The notes under the pieces are model-generated. The model was given only the letters and a program-made list of their open reading frames with translations. It was not told where the DNA came from and searched no databases. 64,000 bases of DNA, from NCBI GenBank assembly GCA_043733485.1, contig JAYTGN010000083.1:12398-76397 (forward strand), in the 5' to 3' direction. Source of the stretch: Urbifossiella sp043733485 (lineage in GTDB: Bacteria > Planctomycetota > Planctomycetia > Gemmatales > Gemmataceae). Position 1 is the stretch's first letter, and each line of letters starts with the position of its first letter. The position numbers and the translations under genes were made by a program. Below, in pieces: positions 26,781 through 34,726 of this stretch.

Positions 26781-28613
26781 CGTGCCGTCGTTGTTGACAT
26801 CGGCGACCGCGGTGCGAACGTTGGCCGGGATGGCTCCGAATGGGCTGAGGGTCGCGGCCGGGGTCGTGGCGAACTGGCCGCCTGCGCCCGGGGCCAACAG
26901 GACGGCCGAGCCGTCGCGCCGGCCAGACGCGGCCAGTGGGCCGAAGGGCCCCGCCGAGAACTCCGAGGTGTTGCCGAGCGGGTCGGTGGCGGTCGCGGTC
27001 ACGAGTTGGGCATTGGCGACCACCACGTTGAACGAGGAGGAAAAGGTGGCGTTGCCGCTGGTGTTGGTGGTCGCGTTGACAAAGCCGAGGAACCGCTGCC
27101 CTTCGGCGGGCAAGCCGAGTGGGTCCGGGTTATTGTCGAAGAATTCGATGCGGTACGTCGTACTGGGCGCAGCCGCGAGCGTGCCGGTGATGGCGGTCGT
27201 GCTGACGCCGGGCACCACGGAGGTCAGTACCGGGAAGTTCTGGAAGTTGTTGGGGGCGTTGGGAGTGCCGTGTCCCTTGGAGTCGTTGGCGGTGATGCCG
27301 TCGTCCCTGGGGAACGTGAAGCCGTTGGTCAGGTCGATGCCCAGCAACGGCAGCGGTTTCGACGACGCCGTCAAGAAACTGCGACCGTTGAGGAAGACGG
27401 AGTTGCCCCGGATGGCGTTGCCGACGTTAGGCTGGTTGGAGACAGACACGGGGTTGCCGAAGATGGCGATGCCTCCGGTGCCGTTGAACGCGACGAGGTT
27501 GCCAGCCCCGGCCACCGTGCCGCCGATTTGATTGTTCGACACGCCCGGCTCGTTGGCCTGCGGCGGCCCCAGAGGAGCGCCGAAGCCGTTGGAGGAGCGG
27601 AGGACGATGCCGTGCAAGAGGTTGCCCGCCGGAGTGACGCCGTCGGCTCCGACGCCGGAGAAGTTCCCCTGGATCACATTGCTCTGGCCGCCGTTGTCGA
27701 CCTCGATGCCGGCGCCGTTGAGGCCGACGACGTTGCGCGCCCCGGCCGTGGTGCCGCCCACGGTGTTGTTGTTGCCGCCGGAGATCTCGATGCCGAAGAG
27801 GTTGTTGCCCTCGGCCGTACCTGGGGCCGGCGCAGGTTCCGTTCGGTTACCGACGCTGCTCTTGCCGTCGGCGGCGACGCCAACGAAGTTGCCCTGAATG
27901 AGGTTCCCGGTCGCCGGTGCAACCAGGGTGCCGAGGAGATGAATGCCGCCGATGGCGTTGCCCGAGACGACGTTGCGGTCGGCCAGCGCCGTGGTGCCGA
28001 TCGAGTTGTTCGAGGCGTTCTCGACGCGAATGCCATCGCCGCTGTTGGGGAAGGTGCCGTTGGGCATCCGCAGCGTGCCGGCGGGGTTGACGCCGACGAA
28101 GTTGCCGACGATCGTGTTGCCGTTCGACTGGGCCACGATGCCGTTGCCGGCGAAGCGGTTGACCACCAGGCCCCTGATCGTGCTGCCGCCGCTGCCCGCG
28201 CCGAGGGTCAAGCCATTGACTCCCGCGCCAGCGCCGGTGCCGTTCAACTCGATGAGCAGGACGGCGTTGTCCGCGTTGGCCAGCGTGTTGACTGAGGCCA
28301 CGCCTTGCGTGTAGCCGTTGATGGTGAGCGGCCTGATGATCGTCTGAAAATTCGACGTGAGGGCGATCGTGTGCACGCCAGCGCCGGCGATGTTGAAGTT
28401 GATCGTGTCGTTGGTGCCGTAGGCCCCCACCGCCACCACGTCGGAGTTGCGGTTGCTGCCCTGGTTGATCGACGTGATGGCCTCGCGCAGCGTCACCGTT
28501 GCATCGACGGCAATCGTGTCTCCTGTGCCGGTCACCGTGATGACGGCCGGGGCCAGTCGGTCCTCCAGCATCTCGGCACGAAGCACGGCGCGGCGACGAA
28601 TTGGGGTAAGCAT
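25929..28613 (-). CDS. Right-handed beta-helix plus FG-GAP surface protein
   Basis: 894 residues from an ATG at 28611-28613 with GGAG upstream. The N-terminus MLTPIRRRAVLRAEMLEDRL mirrors the protein at 7790-11845 and carries the LExRxxP motif. Next comes VTLREAIT...DTINFNI, a CSLREA-like start, then parallel beta-helix repeats (~90-440) of the type NTIVGNFVGV, NSIGTTALADRN and GNLIQGNFVGV. Residues ~450-570 hold a beta domain (TTYRIEFFDNNPDPLGLP, TATATDPLGNTSEFSAG). The last ~320 carry five FG-GAP repeats nearly identical to the paralogue. It is probably exported and surface-bound; the helix could bind or cleave polysaccharide, but no catalytic motif is evident. It is convergent with the DCC1-family gene. 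Confidence 0.9.
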   Translation of the reverse strand: MLTPIRRRAVLRAEMLEDRLAPAVITVTGTGDTIAVDATVTLREAITSINQGSNRNSDVVAVGAYGTNDTINFNIAGAGVHTIALTSNFQTIIRPLTINGYTQGVASVNTLANADNAVLLIELNGTGAGAGVNGLTLGAGSGGSTIRGLVVNRFAGNGIVAQSNGNTIVGNFVGVNPAGTLRMPNGTFPNSGDGIRVENASNNSIGTTALADRNVVSGNAIGGIHLLGTLVAPATGNLIQGNFVGVAADGKSSVGNRTEPAPAPGTAEGNNLFGIEISGGNNNTVGGTTAGARNVVGLNGAGIEVDNGGQSNVIQGNFSGVGADGVTPAGNLLHGIVLRSSNGFGAPLGPPQANEPGVSNNQIGGTVAGAGNLVAFNGTGGIAIFGNPVSVSNQPNVGNAIRGNSVFLNGRSFLTASSKPLPLLGIDLTNGFTFPRDDGITANDSKGHGTPNAPNNFQNFPVLTSVVPGVSTTAITGTLAAAPSTTYRIEFFDNNPDPLGLPAEGQRFLGFVNATTNTSGNATFSSSFNVVVANAQLVTATATDPLGNTSEFSAGPFGPLAASGRRDGSAVLLAPGAGGQFATTPAATLSPFGAIPANVRTAVADVNNDGTPDTILVTGPGVPIRFAVVSGVDNSTLLIPVTAPFAGSEDFTGGGFVSAADLDGDGRAEIVVTPDQGGGPRVTIFSLVGSTPTVRANFLGVDDPNFRGGARSALGDINRDGKPDLLVAAGFGGGPRVALFDGTTLLSSRTKLKNDFFAFPEDAETLRNGIFAALGDITGDGFADLIFGGGPGGAPRVFILSGASLTSNSPNLFSQPVANFFVAGNSNDRGGVRVAVKNADGDARADLAVGSGEGSPANVRVYRGVNFISNGEPSTFQDLSVFGGAALTDGVFVG

Positions 28614-28765
28614 GGCGTTCTCCAGGAACTGGACGTGGAGGGAAGCGACTCACCCAGCGTAACCTTCCTGCAACCCGCGTCAACCGCTGTGGTGCCGCTT
28701 TTCCGCAGCCCAGAGAATCGACTGTAGCGGTTACTTCCGCCCGCCGCGCCGTTCCGGAGCCTCCG
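28614..28765 (-). promoter_or_regulatory. Conserved 5' leader shared with the 11845 gene
   Basis: Same leader as at 11846-11995: near-identity over ~70 bp before the start codon, including TTGACG, GGAAGGTTACGCT and GGAGAACGCC, and recognisable similarity to ~150 bp. It marks a duplicated promoter or untranslated-leader unit. Confidence 0.6.
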
Positions 28766-28870
28766 TTGGCCAACCCTGGACGGGGCCTTCGACCCCCGGC
28801 GTGTGAAGCTCCTCTTGCTCAGCACTTCCCCGATGGGTTACACCACACCCCGACTTCGAAGGGGATTCTC

Positions 28871-29737
28871 GTGCGATACCTCACAATGCTGCTGCCGATT
28901 GTCTTGCTCGCGGCCGCGGCTTCGTGCGAATCCGAATCGGATTTCGCCGTCGTTCTTCCGCCCGAAGTGCCGGCGGAGGCGGCCCCGCTCGCCACGGCCT
29001 TCGACCCAGCCCGCTGTGGAACGATCTCCGGTCGCGTGACGTGGCCTGGTGAGAAGCCCGTCGCACCGCCATTCCTCTTCGGCTCGCCCGGCACCGAGGG
29101 CAATTTCGCGATCCAAATGATCCCGAACCCGAACTGCCCGGCGATCGACGAACCGTCGCGCGGCGTGGTCGGGGCGGTCGTGTTTCTGCGCGGCGTGGAT
29201 GCCGCGAACGCGAAGCCCTGGGACCTCAAGCCGGTTCGCGTACACCTCCAGGATCGCGGCATCCAGATTCATCAGGGCGACGCGAAGGCCGCACGTTCCG
29301 GCTTCGTTCGTCGCGGCGACGAAGTCACGATGCTGTCCACGGAGCCCGCGTACCACGTGCTGCGCGCGCGCGGTTCCGCGTTCTTCAGCCTCGCGTTCCC
29401 GGAGCCGAATCAGCCGTTGACGCGGAAGTTCGACAAGCCGGGTCGCGTCGAGCTTTCGAGTGCTGCCGGGTATTATTGGGCGAGCGCCGATCTGTTCGTG
29501 GTCGATCACCCGTACTACGCGATTGCCGATCGCGAGGGGCGATTCACGTTCCAAGATGTGCCGGCCGGGAGCGTGGAAGTCGTGGCGTGGCTCCCCGGTT
29601 GGGACGTGAAGAAGCAGGAGCGCGACCCCGAGACGGGCCTGATCTTCCGCCAGACCTACGGCACCCCGCACGAAGCGATTCGCAAGTTGAAGGTCGAACC
29701 GCGAACCTCGGCCGAAGTCGTTCTCGCATTCCCCTGA
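28871..29737 (+). CDS. Predicted lipoprotein with carboxypeptidase-regulatory-like fold
   Basis: 288 residues from a GTG at 28871 with AAGGGGA six bases upstream; the upstream in-frame ATG lacks a site. MRYLTMLLPIVLLAAAASCE is a lipoprotein signal with lipobox AASC, so lipid attachment on a membrane is expected. The body has GTISGRVTWPGEKP near its start and DREGRFTFQDVPAGSVEVVAWLPGW later, both typical of carboxypeptidase-regulatory/cna-B-like beta sandwiches, plus GAVVFLRGVD and VHLQDRGIQIHQGD, a pattern seen in planctomycete cupredoxin-like proteins. No enzyme active site is evident. It lies 51 bp ahead of the dehydrogenase/cytochrome gene and may share its transcript and a periplasmic redox role (inference). 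Confidence 0.75.
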   Translation: MRYLTMLLPIVLLAAAASCESESDFAVVLPPEVPAEAAPLATAFDPARCGTISGRVTWPGEKPVAPPFLFGSPGTEGNFAIQMIPNPNCPAIDEPSRGVVGAVVFLRGVDAANAKPWDLKPVRVHLQDRGIQIHQGDAKAARSGFVRRGDEVTMLSTEPAYHVLRARGSAFFSLAFPEPNQPLTRKFDKPGRVELSSAAGYYWASADLFVVDHPYYAIADREGRFTFQDVPAGSVEVVAWLPGWDVKKQERDPETGLIFRQTYGTPHEAIRKLKVEPRTSAEVVLAFP

Positions 29738-29788
29738 GACGCGGGTATACTCTGCGGAGGCTCACCCTCCCCATTCGCGGAGTCCACC

Positions 29789-32032
29789 GTGCGTAGCCTC
29801 GTCTTGCTGCTGATCCCCGGAATCGCCGTCGCCGTGTATCCCTTTTCGAGGCCGCAAGCCGCGGCGGAGAACCCTCCGGTTCGCAAGGCTACCGGCATCG
29901 AGAAACGCGAACTCTGGACCACTTCAAAAGTGAAAGGCTCGCCGGAGCCGCCCGATCCGTACCGCGTCGAGCGGGTCTATCCGAAGCTCAAGTTCGACGA
30001 AGCGCTGGAAATCGCGGCGGTGCCGGGCCGCAAGGCCTGGGGCATCGCCGAACGGAAGGGGAAGATCTTCGTCTTCGACGCCGACCCCGCGAAGGCCGAG
30101 AAGAAGCTCGTTTACGATGCTCAGGACACGGTGTACGGGTTCGCGTTCCATCCGAAGTTCGCCGAGAATGGTTACATCTATTTGTCCGAGGTGCCGGACG
30201 CTTCGAAGGAAACGCCGGACGGTAGCCGCGTGATGCGCTACACCGTCGATCTCACGACGATGAAGGCCGACTTCAAAACGGGGCAGCAGATTATCACCTG
30301 GCCGAGCGGCGGGCACAACGGCGGCTGCCTTCGCTTCGGCCCGGACGGCATGTTGTACCTCTCCACCGGCGACAGCAGCGGCATCGCCGACAGCCTCGAA
30401 TACGCTCAGAACCTCGGCGTGATCTCGGGCAAGATCCTTCGCATCGACGTGACCGAGACCGACCGCAAGAAAAGCTACTCGATCCCCGGAGACAACCCAT
30501 TCGTGAAAACGCCCGGTGCTCGCGGTGAGATCTGGGCCTACGGCATCCGCCAGTGCTGGCGCATCCACTTCGACACCGCGAACGGCGACCTTTGGGCCGG
30601 AGAAGTCGGCCAAGATCTCTGGGACATGGTGCTCAAGATCGAGAAGGGCGGCAACTACGGCTGGAGCCTCGTCGAAGGCACGCATCCGTTCCGGCCCGAA
30701 CGCAAACGCGGGCCCACCGCGATCCTTCCGCCGGTCGTGGAGCACAACCACGCCGAGTTCCGCTCCCTCACCGGCGGCAACGTCTACCACGGGAAGCGAC
30801 TGCCCGAACTCGCCGGCCACTACCTCTACGGCGACTACGACACCGGCCGCATCTGGGCCTTCAAGTACGACCCGACCACGAAGCTCGCGACCCAGCACCG
30901 CCAACTCACGGACACGACGCTCCGCATCATCGCCTGGGGCCAGGACGCCGACGGCGAACTCGTGTGCATGGACTTCATCGACGGCGGAATCTACCAACTC
31001 GTGAAGGCTCCGCCGCCGGACAAGAACGCCCCGGAGTTCCCGCGTAAGCTCAGCGAGACCGGCGTGTTCGCGAGCACCAAGGACCACACGCCGGCGAAGG
31101 GGCTCATTCCCTATTCCGTGAATGCCGAACTCTGGTCGGATGGAGCGTTCAAGGAGCGCTTCATCGGGCTGCCCGGCGACTCGAAGATCGAGTACGAGAC
31201 GGTGATCTACCCGCAGCCCGCGCCGGGTTCGGTCCCTGGTTGGCGCTTCCCGGACGGCACCGTTCTCGTGAAGACCTTCTCATTGGAAACGGAGCCCGGC
31301 AAGAAGCGACGCCTGGAAACGCGGCTGCTCGTGGCCGAGCGCGTCGGCGGCACCGAGGAGTACGGCGATCAAGTTTGGAGCGGCTACACCTACATCTGGA
31401 ACGCCGACCAAACCGACGCCGATCTCGCGGACATCAAGGGCGTCGATCGCATCTACACCATCAAGGCCGAGGGCGTGGTCAAGACGCAGCAGTGGCACTT
31501 CCCGAGCCGCGCCGAATGCACCATGTGCCACACCGTGACGGCCAAGTACGCGCTCGGCGTCAACACCGCCCAGATGAACAAGGACCACGATTACGGCGGC
31601 ACGATCGCGAACCAACTCAGCACGCTCGAACATCTCGGCATCTTCGACAAGAAGTTGCCCAAGCCCGTGGATCAACTCGACAAATTGGTCGATCCGCGCG
31701 ATGAGAAGGCCGACCTCGACAAGCGGGCGCGTTCGTACCTTCAAGCGAACTGCAGCCACTGCCATCGCAAGTGGGGCGGCGGCAACGCGGAGTTCCAGTT
31801 GCTGTACACGCTGCCGATCCAGAAGACCGACACGATCGGCGTGAAGCCGGGCCAGGGGAGTTTCGACTTGAAGGAACCGAAGTTGCTCGTGCCCGGCGAT
31901 CCGTCCCGGTCGATGATCCACCACCGCATGAAGCGCCTCGGCCTCGGCCGCATGCCGCACATCGCCTCGAATGTGGTGGATGAGAAAGCCGTCGCGCTGA
32001 TCGAGAAGTGGATCGCGGGAATGAAGGAGTGA
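29789..32032 (+). CDS. PQQ-type sugar dehydrogenase fused to diheme cytochrome c domain
   Basis: 747 residues; GTG start with GGAG seven bases upstream. A short signal (MRSLVLLLIPGIAVAV) leads to a ~380-residue glucose/sorbosone-dehydrogenase beta-propeller (YGFAFHPKFAENGYIYLSE, SGGHNGGCLRFGPDGMLYLS, EVGQDLWDMVLKIEKGGNYGW). The second half resembles SO2930/HNE_0200-type diheme cytochromes: GLIPYSVNAELWSDGAFKER, a beta domain, then heme-c motifs CTMCH (577-581) and CSHCH (655-659) and LLVPGDPSRSMIHHRM. The fusion suggests periplasmic oxidation of a sugar or polyol by PQQ with electrons passed in the same chain to c-hemes. The PQQ cofactor and substrate are inferred from the family. TATACT at 29746 may be a -10 box. 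Confidence 0.87.
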   Translation: MRSLVLLLIPGIAVAVYPFSRPQAAAENPPVRKATGIEKRELWTTSKVKGSPEPPDPYRVERVYPKLKFDEALEIAAVPGRKAWGIAERKGKIFVFDADPAKAEKKLVYDAQDTVYGFAFHPKFAENGYIYLSEVPDASKETPDGSRVMRYTVDLTTMKADFKTGQQIITWPSGGHNGGCLRFGPDGMLYLSTGDSSGIADSLEYAQNLGVISGKILRIDVTETDRKKSYSIPGDNPFVKTPGARGEIWAYGIRQCWRIHFDTANGDLWAGEVGQDLWDMVLKIEKGGNYGWSLVEGTHPFRPERKRGPTAILPPVVEHNHAEFRSLTGGNVYHGKRLPELAGHYLYGDYDTGRIWAFKYDPTTKLATQHRQLTDTTLRIIAWGQDADGELVCMDFIDGGIYQLVKAPPPDKNAPEFPRKLSETGVFASTKDHTPAKGLIPYSVNAELWSDGAFKERFIGLPGDSKIEYETVIYPQPAPGSVPGWRFPDGTVLVKTFSLETEPGKKRRLETRLLVAERVGGTEEYGDQVWSGYTYIWNADQTDADLADIKGVDRIYTIKAEGVVKTQQWHFPSRAECTMCHTVTAKYALGVNTAQMNKDHDYGGTIANQLSTLEHLGIFDKKLPKPVDQLDKLVDPRDEKADLDKRARSYLQANCSHCHRKWGGGNAEFQLLYTLPIQKTDTIGVKPGQGSFDLKEPKLLVPGDPSRSMIHHRMKRLGLGRMPHIASNVVDEKAVALIEKWIAGMKE

Positions 32033-32080
32033 CCACGCCGAGGTATCGGCATTGGGTGGCGGGTACTATTCCCATCGCTT

Positions 32081-32187
32081 CAGTCGCGGAGCGACGACCG
32101 ATGGTAGCCTGGGGTGAAGCGAGGCTTTGCGAGCGGAACCCCAGGAGAACCGCCATCCGCATGTTCGGTCGCCGCTCCGCGGATTCG
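32081..32187 (+). repeat. Intergenic palindromic repeat, unit A
   Basis: A ~107-bp nested palindrome: outer GCGGAGCGACGACCGA with TCGGTCGC..CTCCGC, inner CCTGGGGT with ACCCCAGG. It closely matches unit B at 32983-33093 and, inverted, unit C at 33112-33176. It lies between the dehydrogenase gene and the toxin gene. Confidence 0.85.
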
Positions 32188-32267
32188 ATCGTGTCGCACT
32201 CCAGGCTGGTATCGGTCGCCGCATCCGCGGCTACTTCTTCACGAAATCCTCGTCGTGTCTCACACCG

Positions 32268-32588
32268 TCACAAATCCTCTGCAGTCAGCCGATCTTGTGA
32301 GGCATGGCGCACCCTGTGGATTCTCACAACGTCTCCATCGATCCGATACAAGATGCGATAGACATGGCGCCAGTGCCGGAACAGAAATTCACGGACGTCG
32401 GTTCCGGCCAGGTCGGGTTCATCGGCGAGCGGCCATGCCTCCGGCATCCGTTCCAATTTCGACAGCCGCGCGAACAAGGCATTGCGCCAACGCTCTGCTG
32501 CGGAAACGCCGGACCGTTCTTTCACGAACGTAGACAAGACACCGATGTCCGAGTAAGCGCGGCGAGTGAGTTCGAGTGCGTGGGCCAC
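32268..32588 (-). CDS. ParE/RelE-family toxin
   Basis: 106 residues. The pattern LTRRAYSDIGVLSTFVKERS near the N-terminus, ERWRNALFARLSKLERMPE and the C-terminal REFLFRHWRHVYRILYRIDGDVVRIHRVRHASQD are the hallmarks of the RelE/ParE superfamily (YRI.Y.ID...I..V.H). Such toxins either cut mRNA on the ribosome or poison gyrase; which applies cannot be decided. The GTG start at 32588 has GGAG upstream, placed over the end of the antitoxin gene; the two genes are three bases apart, so translation is coupled. The order is antitoxin then toxin, as is usual. Confidence 0.87.
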   Translation of the reverse strand: MAHALELTRRAYSDIGVLSTFVKERSGVSAAERWRNALFARLSKLERMPEAWPLADEPDLAGTDVREFLFRHWRHVYRILYRIDGDVVRIHRVRHASQDRLTAEDL

Positions 32589-32591
32589 GAT

Positions 32592-32891
32592 TCACTCCGG
32601 AGGCATCGGCCCGAGGCCGTGCTTTTTTGAGAGTTCTTCAAAGGCCTGGCGAAGTGGAATGCAGACTTCGCCATTCTTCACGGATTCAAGCGATTCCTTC
32701 AGAATGGCCATTTCCACGGCGCGGTTGTACGGCGCCATCGGGTGATCCGGCGGAAATGTCTCGTCCGTGAAGTCGGGCCAGTCCTCTTCGCACTCCTCGA
32801 CGAGCGTCATGAGCATGCGTGCCCCTTCCGGCAAGTCCGTGCCCGCATCGGGAACCACCGCGCCGTTCACCACCGTGCCCGTGATCGTCAT
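32592..32891 (-). CDS. Probable antitoxin partner
   Basis: 99 residues from the ATG at 32889-32891 with GGAGG five bases upstream. The first ~30 residues (MTITGTVVNGAVVPDAGTDL...EGARM) form a small beta unit seen in proteins encoded ahead of ParE/RelE toxins in planctomycetes and cyanobacteria. The middle is acidic (VEECEEDWPDFTDETFPPD), and the C-terminal part is helical (NRAVEMAILKESLESVKNG), suited to wrapping the toxin. The antitoxin call rests mainly on position and acidity; no standard ribbon-helix-helix or Phd motif was recognised. Confidence 0.65.
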   Translation of the reverse strand: MTITGTVVNGAVVPDAGTDLPEGARMLMTLVEECEEDWPDFTDETFPPDHPMAPYNRAVEMAILKESLESVKNGEVCIPLRQAFEELSKKHGLGPMPPE

Positions 32892-33487
32892 GTTCGCCTC
32901 CGCATTTCGAGTCGAGGGAATTCTACCACGCCGCGGCCGTGGGGTCACTCCTTCCCCAGCACCAGATTGGAACCAATCTCTTCAGTCGCGGAGCGACGAC
33001 CGATGGTAGCCTGGGGTGGAGCGAGGCTCTGCGAGCGGAACCCCAGGAGAGACGCCACCCACCTCATGTTCGGTCGCTGCTCCGCGGCTTCGATCCGGTT
33101 CTCCCGTTGACCTGGGGTTGCGCTCGCAAAGCCTCGCTCCACCCCAGGCTACCATCGGTCGCCGCATCCGCAGCTACAACTCCCGGCGACCTGCCAATCT
33201 CATTTGACTCGGATCAACCGGAATGTATGCTCCCCGCGCTCACTTCGTACCCACTTTTCCACTTCACAACGAACGAGGTTCGCATGACTCACCGGGCAAC
33301 TCGGAGCATGGCCCGTCTGGCCATGCTCGCTTGCGGCGTAGCGGGAAGCCGCACCGGCACTTGCGTCGGATTCCAAACCGCGCACAACCAGCATGGCCCG
33401 AAAAGAGCCATGCGAAACGCTTGTTTTCAAGGTGATTTCGAGCGCATGACCCGAAGAAAAAACACAGCGCGGCACGGTCATGCCCGC
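32892..33487. other. Repeat-filled intergenic region of ~600 bp
   Basis: No gene is supported here. It holds palindromic unit B (32983-33093), an inverted partial copy, unit C (33112-33176), a perfect 10-bp stem GAGCATGGCC with GGCCATGCTC (33304-33328), and a related hairpin GCATGGC with GCCATGC (33391-33413). Open frames through it have no domain features. The region lies 5' of the antitoxin gene and 3' of the enolase-superfamily gene. Confidence 0.8.
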
Positions 33488-34606
33488 TTATCGACTTTCC
33501 GCCACGAGGTACTTCTTCACGAAATCCTCGTCCAGCGTCACACCCAGGCCCGGGCGGTCCGGCACTTCGATGAAGCCGTTCACCGACTGAATCTTCTCAA
33601 TCGTCAACTCGTGCCGCAACGGCGAATCCTCGACGCAGTCCTCGAACACGAACGCGTCGCGGCAGGTGCTGAGCCAGTGGACGCTCGCCGCGACCGTCAG
33701 TGGGCTCGTGTAGCAGTGGTTGCACAACCGGGCTCCGATCTCCTCCACGCGAGCCCGGATGTACGCGGCATCGGTGAAGCCGCACCGCGACAGGTCGACC
33801 TGATAAACATCCAGCGCCCGCTTGTCGATGAGTTGGCGGAACGACTCGCGGCCGCACTCCCCTTCCCCGGCGGCAATCGGGATCGGCGAACGATCGCGCA
33901 GCCAGACGTAGCCATCGACGTCGTCTTCGCGCAGCGGTTCCTCGAACCACTCGGGCTTAAACTCGGCGAAGGCATGAGCCCGGCGAAGGGCCGTGCGGGC
34001 ATCGTAGACGCAGCCGGCGTCGATGAGCAGCATCGCGTCGCCGAGCCCTTCGCGGGCACCCTTCACGAGGTCGATGTCAACAGCCTCCGATGTTCCCATC
34101 GGTTCCCAGCCGAACTTCACGGCCGTGTAGCCTTCCTTCACCCAGCGCCTGGCGATGTCGCGGGTTTCCTTGCCGTCCTTGCCGAAGAGGATGGAGGCGT
34201 AGCCGCGGATCTTATCGTGGTGTTTGCCGCCGAGCAGTCGGTGGATCGGTTCGCCGAAGGCCTTGCCTTTGAGATCCCAGAGGGCCATGTCCACCGCGGC
34301 CATCGCGGTGATGCCGACGGCAGTTCGGCCGAAGTACATCGTGCGGCGATACATCTTCTGCCAGAGCCGTTCGTTCTCCAGCGGGTTCTCGCCGATGAGG
34401 AGGAGCCGCAGCCCGCAGGCGATGTTGTGGCTGAACGGGGCGTCGATGATGGCCTTCACCACTTCGGGCGAGGAGTCCGCTTCGCCGATGCCCTCGAGGC
34501 CGGTGTCGGTGCGAATGCGAACCAGAACCGAGTCCTGGCTGCTGGCCGTCTTCGCGGTCACGTTCGGAATGCGGAGGATCTGGCAGACGACTTCGGTGAT
34601 TTTCAT
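33488..34606 (-). CDS. Mandelate racemase/muconate-lactonizing (enolase) superfamily enzyme
   Basis: 372 residues from the ATG at 34604-34606; the frame stays open far upstream, but only over the antisense of the S1 gene. The N-terminal capping domain (MKITEVVCQILRIPNV to ~120) precedes a TIM barrel. Candidate metal ligands are Asp in LLIDAGCVYD, Glu in WFEEPL and Glu in AAGEGECG. TAVKFGWEP replaces the usual Lys-x-Lys strand with Lys-Phe-Gly, and a C-terminal CNHCYTSPL supplies a possible catalytic His. These enzymes abstract a proton alpha to a carboxylate; dehydration of a sugar acid is plausible but the substrate is not determined. It is divergent from the S1-domain gene. Confidence 0.9.
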   Translation of the reverse strand: MKITEVVCQILRIPNVTAKTASSQDSVLVRIRTDTGLEGIGEADSSPEVVKAIIDAPFSHNIACGLRLLLIGENPLENERLWQKMYRRTMYFGRTAVGITAMAAVDMALWDLKGKAFGEPIHRLLGGKHHDKIRGYASILFGKDGKETRDIARRWVKEGYTAVKFGWEPMGTSEAVDIDLVKGAREGLGDAMLLIDAGCVYDARTALRRAHAFAEFKPEWFEEPLREDDVDGYVWLRDRSPIPIAAGEGECGRESFRQLIDKRALDVYQVDLSRCGFTDAAYIRARVEEIGARLCNHCYTSPLTVAASVHWLSTCRDAFVFEDCVEDSPLRHELTIEKIQSVNGFIEVPDRPGLGVTLDEDFVKKYLVAESR

Positions 34607-34675
34607 GGTGGGCTCTTCGAGGACGGGAGAAGTGGGGGAAATTCTACGAGGGCGGCCGCACTTCGCACCTGCCGG

Positions 34676-34704
34676 TTGTCGCGCTTTGCCGTGAGTGATA
34701 AGTT
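34676..34704 (+). promoter_or_regulatory. Possible promoter of the S1-domain gene
   Basis: TTGTCG (34676-34681), 17-bp spacer, TAAGTT (34699-34704), then GGAGG and the ATG at 34727. Spacing is ideal but the -10 box is weak. Confidence 0.35.
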
Positions 34705-34726
34705 TACCGGACGGAGGTTTTGCATA

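Noticed and set aside
33200..33481. 93-codon minus-strand frame in the repeat region
   Set aside because: It translates intergenic hairpins; no Shine-Dalgarno or domain.
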